This document shows positions 1-5,320 of a stretch of 6,332 nt of DNA, one piece after another. Source of the stretch: Verrucomicrobiota bacterium (lineage in GTDB: Bacteria > Verrucomicrobiota > Kiritimatiellia > CAIQIC01 > Lenti-01); NCBI GenBank assembly GCA_003451935.1, contig DMJA01000303.1:1-6332 (forward strand). The letters are read 5' to 3'. The translations under genes were made by a program, and so were the position numbers. The notes under the pieces were generated by a model. That model was given only the letters and a program-made list of their open reading frames with translations, was not told the origin of the DNA and ran no database searches. Within the stretch, counting starts at the first letter, position 1, and each line of letters begins with the position of its first letter.

Positions 1-600
1 CATCTGGACCCCGGCCGCGCCCATCAGGAGCATGTGCGCGATCATCCGGCCCGTCGCGATGCCGCCCGCCACGAACACCGGCACCCCGGGATTCTTGAAC
101 AGCACCTGCTGCAGCAGAATCATCAGCGACACGTGCCCGATGTGCCCCCCCGCTTCGCTGCCCTCCAGGATCAGCCCGTCCACGCCGAAGCGCACCATCT
201 GCTCCGCGATGGAATCCGTCGAGGCGAAGGAAAGCACCTTTTTGCCTGCCGCCTTCATCTGGGCCACGTCGTTCTTCTTCGGGAAGTTGCCCGCGAAAAT
301 CACCACCGGCGCCTTCGACTTCAACACGGCCTCCTTGTGCTCTGGAAACCGCGGCGCGATGGTCACCAGATTCACCGCGAAGGGCTGGTCGGTTTGCGCC
401 ACGCACTTCTCGATTTCGGCCGATAGAATTTCACCGTGCGTGTTGCCGGCCGCCAGGCAGCCAAAGCCGCCCTGGTCGCTCACCGCCTTCACCAGCGTCG
501 CATCGCTGATCCATGTCATCGCCCCGCACAGGATCGGATAGCGCGTCCCCAGGAAATCGCGCCCCTCTTGCCAAAGTCCGTCCAAACATGTGGTTTTCAT
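1..600 (-). CDS. NPD/FabK-family FMN oxidoreductase (nitronate monooxygenase or enoyl-ACP reductase II type), partial
   Basis: The gene begins at ATG 600..598 and leaves the window after 200 codons, so the C-terminus is missing; family members usually have about 310-360 residues. The fold is the FMN-binding TIM barrel of 2-nitropropane dioxygenase-like enzymes. Visible landmarks are the N-terminal segment with PILCGAMTWISDA (residues 22-34) and QGGFGCLAAGN (43-53), the motif EGSEAGGHIGH (146-156) with the family's catalytic His at 153, and the phosphate-binding VPVFVAGGIATG (173-184), ending in GAAGVQM. A GAGGAG Shine-Dalgarno lies 9 nt before the ATG, 29 nt after the isomerase stop, so it is probably the last visible gene of the mevalonate operon. 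The EAGGHIG signature occurs in both FabK (NAD(P)H-dependent enoyl-ACP reduction) and nitronate monooxygenases (flavin oxidation of alkyl nitronates), so the substrate cannot be assigned. Family assignment is sure; function is open. Confidence 0.9.
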   Translation of the reverse strand, partial: MKTTCLDGLWQEGRDFLGTRYPILCGAMTWISDATLVKAVSDQGGFGCLAAGNTHGEILSAEIEKCVAQTDQPFAVNLVTIAPRFPEHKEAVLKSKAPVVIFAGNFPKKNDVAQMKAAGKKVLSFASTDSIAEQMVRFGVDGLILEGSEAGGHIGHVSLMILLQQVLFKNPGVPVFVAGGIATGRMIAHMLLMGAAGVQM

Positions 601-629
601 CGCTGTCTTCTCCTCGTCGTCTTCGTAAA

Positions 630-1151
630 TCATCGCAACGCGTTGCCCACCCGGTCCAGCGCCAATTTGAACCACGGCGTGAAATTTTCCGGATGCGTGC
701 GCAGTTCCTGCTCCAGCACCGCCGGCTCGATCCAGCGGGTCTCCCCGACTTCGGCCGGATCGGGATGGACCGCGCCGGCATATTCACCGGTGAAGACGTG
801 GTCCAGCTCGTGCTCGGTCAGCCCTTCCGATTCGGAAGTGGCCTTGTATTCGAACTGGAAGCGCTCCGTCAGGGCGCAGTCAAAGCCCAGCTCTTCGCGA
901 AGCCGCCGATGCGCGGCGTCCGCGGTCTGCTCGCCCGGCCGGGGGTGGCTGCAGCACGCGTTGGTCCACAGCCCCGCAAAATGGTACTTGCCCGCCGCGC
1001 GCCGCTGCAGCAGCCAGCGCCCTTGCGGATCGACGATGAACACCGAAAACGCGCGGTGGCGGACGCCCCCCTTTTCGTGCGCGGCCAGCTTGTCCATGGC
1101 GCCGACCTCGCGGTCGTCCGCATCCACCAGAATGACCTGTTCCCCGGTCAC
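630..1151 (-). CDS. idi: Isopentenyl-diphosphate Delta-isomerase, type 1 (Nudix fold)
   Basis: This cytosolic enzyme interconverts isopentenyl and dimethylallyl diphosphate, using a divalent metal and an acid/base Cys-Glu pair. The 173-residue product fits the family (E. coli about 180). I place the start at GTG 1151..1149: from there MTGEQVILVDADD aligns with the E. coli N-terminus, and the metal-binding His residues fall at 25, 32 and 69, the same numbers as in E. coli. The catalytic Cys is residue 67 in TNACCSHP (63-70), and the paired acidic residues are Glu113 and Glu115 in EHELDHVF. The Nudix-like helix HRRLREELGF is at 81-90, and FTPW (157-160) matches the active-site Trp region. The start overlaps the HMG-CoA reductase stop by one base (TAGTG), which points to translational coupling; a weak GGAACG is the only ribosome site. 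The open frame runs 28 codons further upstream, but that part lies inside the reductase gene. It is the metal-dependent type 1 enzyme, not the FMN type 2 (Fni). Confidence 0.95.
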   Translation of the reverse strand: MTGEQVILVDADDREVGAMDKLAAHEKGGVRHRAFSVFIVDPQGRWLLQRRAAGKYHFAGLWTNACCSHPRPGEQTADAAHRRLREELGFDCALTERFQFEYKATSESEGLTEHELDHVFTGEYAGAVHPDPAEVGETRWIEPAVLEQELRTHPENFTPWFKLALDRVGNALR

Positions 1152-2197
1152 TATTTGCCGCGTTCCAGCTTCAGGTGCGCGGCCATCAGTTCGCCGGGAT
1201 TCGTCTGCGCCGCCAGCAGCGACAGCTCGCCGCACAGGACCGTCGCGGCGCAGATCAGCGCCAGCCGCCGCGCATTCGCGCCCGGCTCGCGCTTCTCCAG
1301 GCAGCCCAGGGCGCGCAGGTTCTCCTCGACGAATGGCAGCCCCTTCCCGTTGCCGACCGTGCCCACGATCAGGTTCGGCAGCGTCACCGAGAAATAGAGC
1401 CCTTCATCCTTCCGCACTTCCGCCAGCGTGAAGCCCTGCGAGCCCTCGATGATGTTGGCCGCGTCCTGCCCCGTGGCCAGATAGAACGCCAGCAGCATGT
1501 TGGCGAAATGCGCGTTGGCGCTGCGCAGCCCGCCCGCCAGCGAGGTGCCGATCCAGTTCTTGCGCAGGTTCAGTTCCGCAATCTTCTCCGGGGTCGTATG
1601 CAGATAGCGCTCCACGAGCCGGGCGGGAATCAGCGCCTCGGCCACGGTGTATTTACCGCGCCCGAGGATGCCGTTCACGGCCGACGCCTTCTTGTCGCAG
1701 CAATAGTTGCCCGAAATCGAGCCATAGGCGCACTCCGGGCGCTTCTCCAGGATCCACGCCAGTAGCGCATCGGCTGCGCGCGTGACCATGTTGTGGCCCG
1801 CCGCGTCCCCCGTGTCGAACTCGAAACGGATGTAGGCCAGATGCCCGACGACCTCGAAATGGATGTCCTTCAGGCGCGCGAACCGGCTCGTGCCGGCCGC
1901 CACCTTCCCGAGTTCTTCCCGTTGCGCCTCCACGAACTTCACCAGCTCCAGCGCACCCTGCGCGGTGGGCGCATCCACCAGCACCGACCGCGTCATGCGC
2001 TCGTCGAACACCGTGGCGCGGATGCCGCCGGCCTGCGCCGTGACGCGCGCGCCGCGTTCCACGGAAGGCCACAACGGCGTCTCGAACGTCGCCAACGGCA
2101 CCAGCGCCTCGCACTCGACCTCGGGGCCGGACAGCCGGACCGGGCCGACCTTGCGCATCGGAATGGCGGCCACCGCGTTTTCGTCGTCTGCCTTCAT
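1151..2197 (-). CDS. Hydroxymethylglutaryl-CoA reductase, class I type, N-terminally short
   Basis: The enzyme reduces HMG-CoA to mevalonate with two NAD(P)H, the committed step of the mevalonate pathway. All four catalytic residues known in the family can be placed in the 348-residue product: Glu39 (PLATFET), Lys169 or Lys170 (SGNYCCDKK), Asp245 (GQDAAN) and His341 (AAHLKLERG). The nucleotide-binding GDAAGHNM is at 130-137 (family GDAMGMNM), the dimer/active-site segment SLAGGLRSANAHFANM at 219-234, and IVGTVGNG at 277-284. These read like class I (eukaryotic/archaeal) enzymes. The protein starts just before ENAVA (6-10), the equivalent of the ENVIG motif, so the N-terminal helical domain found upstream of it in other HMG-CoA reductases is absent, and no membrane segment is present. 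AAGGAG lies 5 nt before the ATG, supporting that start; the TPR gene stop is 19 nt upstream. The last base of the stop is shared with the isomerase GTG. Function is very likely active HMG-CoA reductase. Confidence 0.94.
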   Translation of the reverse strand: MKADDENAVAAIPMRKVGPVRLSGPEVECEALVPLATFETPLWPSVERGARVTAQAGGIRATVFDERMTRSVLVDAPTAQGALELVKFVEAQREELGKVAAGTSRFARLKDIHFEVVGHLAYIRFEFDTGDAAGHNMVTRAADALLAWILEKRPECAYGSISGNYCCDKKASAVNGILGRGKYTVAEALIPARLVERYLHTTPEKIAELNLRKNWIGTSLAGGLRSANAHFANMLLAFYLATGQDAANIIEGSQGFTLAEVRKDEGLYFSVTLPNLIVGTVGNGKGLPFVEENLRALGCLEKREPGANARRLALICAATVLCGELSLLAAQTNPGELMAAHLKLERGK

Positions 2198-2202
2198 GCC
2201 CG

Positions 2203-2208
2203 CTCCTT
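2203..2208 (-). promoter_or_regulatory. Ribosome binding site of the HMG-CoA reductase gene
   Basis: On the minus strand AAGGAG sits 5 nt before ATG 2197, inside the 19-nt gap after the TPR gene stop. It matters because it fixes the unusually short N-terminus of the reductase: translation is clearly expected to begin here and not further upstream. Confidence 0.75.
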
Positions 2209-2216
2209 CTCCGCCC

Positions 2217-3596
2217 TCACGGGGCCGGCGGCGGCAGCGCCGCCGCCGCCTCTTCCAGCGCCTTGACCCGCGCCGCGACTTCCGCCACCCGGGAATCGGA
2301 CGGGAATTGCCGCTCGAAATCGCGATAGGCGGCCAAGCCCTTGCCGGTCATGCCCAGCTTGTCGCCATACGTATCCGCCAATTCCCAGAGCGCGTCGGCG
2401 TTGCCCGGCTCCAGTTGCGTCAACTTGCGCAGCGACAGGACCGTGGTGTCGTATTCCTCCAGCGCCGCGGACGCCCGCGCCAGCACCAGCAGGACCATGG
2501 AATTCTCCGGATCGAGCGCCTGGGCCTTCAGCAACGCGGCCTGCGCCTCGCGCGGCTGGTTCTGCCGCATCCAATATTGGCCCGCCTCGAGCTGCACCGG
2601 GGCGCGGTCGCCGAACAGTTCCAGCGCGCGGCGCAGGATCTCGCCCGCCTGCGCGGCATCGCCGCCGTCGCGCGACAGCTCCAGCGCGCGCAGCGCCTGC
2701 GTATAGGCGGCCTCCCGGTCGCCCGCCTCCAGCGCCTCCTGCGCCTGCGTCCACCACACGCCCGCCGTCATCTTCGGCTGCGTCGGCGCCTGCGGCTGGA
2801 ACGAGGTCTGCGCGAGGACCTGCCCGCCCACGCGCGCGGCGGCCGCCGGCGCGCGCTCGCCGTGCGGCGCCACCGCCAGATATTGGCGGAAATAGACCTG
2901 CGCCTGTTCGCCATGCCCTTCCGTCTGCGCTTGCAGCACGCCCAGGTTGTAGAGCGCAGGCGGGTAGTCCTTGCTCATCTCCAGCGCCTGCATGAAGAAG
3001 GTCTCCGCCTGCGCCAAGTCGCCTTCCAGCAGCGCGACGCGCCCCAGCCCCGCCGCCGCGGCGGCCGACTGCGGCTCCCGCTTCTGCGCCTCGAAATACA
3101 TCCGCCGCGCCAGGTCCCATCGCCCGTTCCGCGTCGTCCAATCGCCAATCCGCAGCAGGGCCCGGGTATCCCGGGCGTCGAGGTCCGCCGCCCGCCGCAG
3201 CAGCGAAATGCCGCGGGACATGTCGCCGATTTCCAGCGCCAGGCACCCGAGGTTGAAGACCGGCTCGAACGCCGCCGGATTCAGCTTGGACGCGCCCTCG
3301 AAGTTCGCCGCGGCCTCCGTCGCCAGCCCCAGCTCCCAGTTCGCGAGCCCCAGCCAGTTTTGGGCCTCGGCCGCGAAGGCCGCCTCCGGCGCGCGTTCCA
3401 GCGCGGCTTCCAGCCGCGCCTTGCCCTCCGCCAGCTCGCCCTTGCGCAGCGCCGCCAGCCCGGACTCGTATTCCTTTTCGGGCGTCGCCTTTCCGCACCC
3501 CGCCGCCCATATGCAAAGCGCCGCAACGACAAGACGGATTCCGGTTTTCCCAACCGTTGAACCCCGGACCCTGAACCCTGAACCCTGAAATCTCAT
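2217..3596 (-). CDS. Tetratricopeptide-repeat lipoprotein
   Basis: The 459-residue product is a predicted envelope lipoprotein. A basic start is followed by the hydrophobic stretch LVVAALCIW (22-30) and the lipobox AAGC, giving lipid-modified Cys34; Gly at +2 would suit outer-membrane sorting by the E. coli rule. The mature part is almost wholly helical TPR repeats in two blocks. The first, about 40-245, includes the units near AEAQNWLGLANWELG, EPVFNLGCLALEIGD and PALYNLGVL. A Pro/Gln/Ala linker follows (about 246-277, with FQPQAPTQPK), then a second block of about 278-435, and an Ala/Pro tail. TPR arrays bind other proteins, so a scaffold or assembly role is possible, but the partner is unknown. 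ATG 3596 is the only usable start: AAGGAGG lies 4 nt upstream and the ATG overlaps the preceding gene's TGA as ATGA. Codons 3-14 are built from a TTCAGGG heptamer repeat. The frame stays open upstream, but only as a shadow of the yjbQ-like gene. Confidence 0.88.
   Translation of the reverse strand: MRFQGSGFRVRGSTVGKTGIRLVVAALCIWAAGCGKATPEKEYESGLAALRKGELAEGKARLEAALERAPEAAFAAEAQNWLGLANWELGLATEAAANFEGASKLNPAAFEPVFNLGCLALEIGDMSRGISLLRRAADLDARDTRALLRIGDWTTRNGRWDLARRMYFEAQKREPQSAAAAAGLGRVALLEGDLAQAETFFMQALEMSKDYPPALYNLGVLQAQTEGHGEQAQVYFRQYLAVAPHGERAPAAAARVGGQVLAQTSFQPQAPTQPKMTAGVWWTQAQEALEAGDREAAYTQALRALELSRDGGDAAQAGEILRRALELFGDRAPVQLEAGQYWMRQNQPREAQAALLKAQALDPENSMVLLVLARASAALEEYDTTVLSLRKLTQLEPGNADALWELADTYGDKLGMTGKGLAAYRDFERQFPSDSRVAEVAARVKALEEAAAALPPPAP
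3558..3589 (-). repeat. TTCAGGG heptamer tandem repeat inside the lipoprotein start
   Basis: Three perfect 7-bp units lie head to tail at 3569-3589 (CCCTGAA on the plus strand, TTCAGGG on the minus strand). A degenerate unit continues to about 3558 (GGTCCGGGGTTCA on the minus strand). The array is in frame within the lipoprotein gene and encodes FQGSGFRVRGS, residues 3-13, so it supplies much of the basic n-region of the signal peptide. Repeats of this kind are more often seen between genes, so its coding position is unusual. The array is short, and only the three perfect units are certain. Confidence 0.8.
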
Positions 3597-3994
3597 GTCG
3601 CCTCCTTGACCGGCGTCAACCACAGCTCCCGCGGGCGCGGGCCATCGAACTCGCACAGGAAAATCCCCTGCCAGGTCCCCATCGCCAGGCGGCCGCCGCG
3701 CACCGGGACGAAGGCCGAAACGCCCGTCAGCGCGGTCTGGATGTGCGCGGCCGAATTGCCCTCCGCGTGCGCGTAGCCCGCGCTCCAGGGCACCAGCTTC
3801 GAAAACGCCTTTTCCAGGTCCGCCGCCACGTCGGGGTCGGCCTGTTCGTTCACGGTCACCCCCGCCGTCGTGTGCGGCGAATGCACATGCAGCAGCCCGT
3901 CCCACGCCGGAAGGTCCGCCAGCGCGGCCTGGATGGCCCGCGTTGCCGGCACCAGCTCCGTCCGCCGCGAAGTTGTGATGGATATTTTGATCAC
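3593..3994 (-). CDS. yjbQ: YjbQ/UPF0047 family protein
   Basis: The 133-residue product matches the small soluble UPF0047 family along its whole length. Conserved features are HTTAGVTVNEQADPDV (41-56), the HxEGNSAAH block (His76 to His84) with likely metal- or phosphate-binding residues, and the C-terminal GTWQGIFLCEFDGPR (106-120). E. coli YjbQ has been linked to a weak thiamin phosphate synthase activity, but the physiological role of the family is unsettled and I assign none here. The start is GTG 3994..3992: it yields MIKISITTSRRTELV, the usual family N-terminus, and neither nearby upstream ATG (4013, 4002) is in frame. No Shine-Dalgarno precedes it, unlike most genes in the window, while a TATAGT -10 element lies 8 nt upstream. 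The TGA overlaps the lipoprotein ATG by 4 nt. It is the first gene of the minus-strand operon. Confidence 0.93.
   Translation of the reverse strand: MIKISITTSRRTELVPATRAIQAALADLPAWDGLLHVHSPHTTAGVTVNEQADPDVAADLEKAFSKLVPWSAGYAHAEGNSAAHIQTALTGVSAFVPVRGGRLAMGTWQGIFLCEFDGPRPRELWLTPVKEAT
3601..3607 (-). promoter_or_regulatory. Ribosome binding site of the TPR lipoprotein gene
   Basis: AAGGAGG on the minus strand lies 4 nt before ATG 3596, within the last codons of the yjbQ-like gene. It decides the lipoprotein start and shows that the heptamer-repeat codons just after the ATG are truly translated. Confidence 0.75.
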
Positions 3995-4002
3995 GGCCGC
4001 AT

Positions 4003-4008
4003 ACTATA
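4003..4008 (-). promoter_or_regulatory. Putative -10 element for the minus-strand operon
   Basis: The minus strand reads TATAGT at 4008..4003, five of six bases of the sigma-70 type -10 consensus, in the only AT-rich patch of the 84-nt divergent gap. No good -35 exists at 16-18 nt (TTTCCG at 17 nt is poor). The usual distance from a -10 to the transcription start would put the 5' end at about 3994-3997, at or a few bases before the GTG start codon, so the transcript may lack a leader. The same patch read on the plus strand (TACTAT, TATACG) has no fitting -35, so I do not assign a plus-strand promoter. Confidence 0.4.
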
Positions 4009-4068
4009 CGCATTGTCCTCGGTGGCGGAAAGTGAAACCTGCATCCAACTTCGGCTCCAGCCGGCTCC

Positions 4069-4074
4069 GGGAGG
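4069..4074 (+). promoter_or_regulatory. Ribosome binding site of the first CNNM gene
   Basis: GGGAGG stands 4 nt before ATG 4079. It decides this start against the open frame that continues 112 codons upstream across the divergent gap and into the antisense of the yjbQ-like gene. Confidence 0.75.
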
Positions 4075-4078
4075 ATCC

Positions 4079-5320
4079 ATGACGATCCTCCTCGTGGCCG
4101 CGTTCCTGCTGCTGCTGTCCTGCTCGGCCTTCTTCTCCAGCAGCGAGACGGCTTATTTCTCCATCGACCCCATCCAGCTCCGGCGCATCGCCGAGAAGCG
4201 CCCCGCCACCGGCGAGCGCCTGCGGGCCCTGCTGGCCAACCCCACCCGCCTGCTCTCCACCCTCCTCATCGGCAACACCCTCGTCAACCTGGCCCTCGCC
4301 AATGTCGGCTATCTCCTCGCGGAGCGCTGGATCCCCGCCCACAGCGAACTGGTCACCATCCCCGCCGTGACGATCCTGCTCATTTTCTTCGGCGAAATCG
4401 GCCCCAAGAACGTCGGTCTGCTCTACACCTCCACCCTCGTCCGCCTCACCGGTCCCGGCCTGCGCTTCTTCGAGCTGCTCCTCAGTCCCCTCCGCTTCGG
4501 ACTCGATCTCATCAGCCACCGCCTCGCCCACCTGTTCCGGCCCCTCGGCAAAACCCTCTCCGAGGAGGAATTCGAGACCGTCCTCGACATCTCGCGCGAG
4601 GAGGGCATCCTCAACGCCGACGAGCTGGCCATGATCAAGGCCATCGTGGACCTCGAGGACATGCACGCCTCCGACGTCATGACCCCCCGCGTGGATTTCC
4701 TCGGCATCGACCTCGACGATCCCGCCGCCGATCCCGTCGCCATCGCCCGCAAGGCCCGGCGAAACTTCCTCATCCTCTACCGCGGCCAGTTCGACGAAAT
4801 CGCCGGCTTCCTCGATGTCCGCAAGTTCCTGCTCGACCCCGCCCGGTCCATTCCCGCCGCCACCGTGCCCCCCGTCTTCATCCCCGAAAGCGTTCCCCTC
4901 AACCGCCTCCTCACCCGGTTCCAGAAGGACCGCATCCGCATCGCCGTCGTCGTGGACGAATACGGCGGCGTCGCCGGCGTCGTGACCCGCGGCGACATCC
5001 TCGAGGAGATCACGGGCGACATCTACAACGAGCTGTCCAAGCCCCGCCCCATCTTCCAGTCCGCCGGTCCCTACGCCTGGCTGGTCGATGCCAACATCTC
5101 CCTCGAGGAAATCAACCGCAAGCTCCGCCTCGACCTGCAGGCCGAGACCTCCGACCGCCTCGCCGGCTGGATCACCGAGCATCTCGGCAGCGTGCCCAAG
5201 CAGGACGACGTCGTGCAGGCGCAGGGCGTCCGCGTCCGCGTCATGCAGACCATCCGCCTCCGCGTCACCCTGGCCCACATCGAAAAGCTCGACGCCCTCC
5301 CGGGAGGAGCCCCCCGATGA
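4079..5320 (+). CDS. CNNM/CorC-type transporter: DUF21, CBS pair and CorC_HlyC domain
   Basis: This 413-residue inner-membrane protein has the complete layout of the HlyC/CorC (TlyC, YfjD/CorB-like) family, whose better-studied members take part in Mg2+/Co2+ transport or efflux. The DUF21/CNNM transmembrane domain spans about 1-155: a first helix (about 1-24) running into SSSETAYFSID (20-30), then GNTLVN (65-70) and FGEIGPKNVG (104-113), the conserved polar motifs expected to line the ion site. CBS1 is about 195-255, opening with SDVMTPRVD, and CBS2 about 262-318, with VVVDEYGGVAGVVTRGDIL, the usual nucleotide-binding pair. A CorC_HlyC domain fills about 325-404 (WLVDANISLEEIN onward). The start is set by GGGAGG and by the first membrane helix beginning at the Met. 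The stop overlaps the ATG of the second CNNM gene by 4 nt. The family name hemolysin is historical; I infer cation homeostasis, but the ion is unproven. Confidence 0.93.
   Translation: MTILLVAAFLLLLSCSAFFSSSETAYFSIDPIQLRRIAEKRPATGERLRALLANPTRLLSTLLIGNTLVNLALANVGYLLAERWIPAHSELVTIPAVTILLIFFGEIGPKNVGLLYTSTLVRLTGPGLRFFELLLSPLRFGLDLISHRLAHLFRPLGKTLSEEEFETVLDISREEGILNADELAMIKAIVDLEDMHASDVMTPRVDFLGIDLDDPAADPVAIARKARRNFLILYRGQFDEIAGFLDVRKFLLDPARSIPAATVPPVFIPESVPLNRLLTRFQKDRIRIAVVVDEYGGVAGVVTRGDILEEITGDIYNELSKPRPIFQSAGPYAWLVDANISLEEINRKLRLDLQAETSDRLAGWITEHLGSVPKQDDVVQAQGVRVRVMQTIRLRVTLAHIEKLDALPGGAPR
5302..5309 (+). promoter_or_regulatory. Ribosome binding site of the second CNNM gene
   Basis: GGGAGGAG lies within the last codons of the first CNNM gene, 7 nt before ATG 5317. 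With the ATGA overlap it supports coupled translation. Two consecutive ATG codons (5317, 5320) could both be used and would differ by one residue. Confidence 0.65.

Noticed and set aside
630..1151. Type 2 (FMN) isomerase or a plain Nudix hydrolase.
   Set aside because: The Cys67, His25/32/69 and Glu113/115 set is that of the type 1 isomerase.
1863..3560. Long plus-strand open frame (565 codons) antisense to the reductase and TPR genes.
   Set aside because: Arg/Gln/Leu-rich low-complexity translation with no domain; a GC-rich shadow of two well-supported minus-strand genes.
2217..4013. Longer 598-codon version of the TPR gene starting at ATG 4013.
   Set aside because: The extra 139 codons overlap the yjbQ-like gene in another frame and would bury the signal peptide; AAGGAGG and the lipobox support ATG 3596.
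4014..4045. Plus-strand promoter with TTGTCC (4014-4019) as -35.
   Set aside because: No acceptable -10 hexamer at 16-19 nt spacing; the CNNM promoter is not identifiable by eye.
3743..4078. N-terminal extension of the first CNNM protein by 112 codons.
   Set aside because: It lies antisense to the yjbQ-like gene and is Arg-rich; the membrane helix and GGGAGG support ATG 4079.
4004..5278. Long minus-strand open frame (424 codons) antisense to the first CNNM gene.
   Set aside because: Gly/Asp/Glu/Val-rich translation produced by C-ending codons of the real gene; no ribosome site or recognisable motif.
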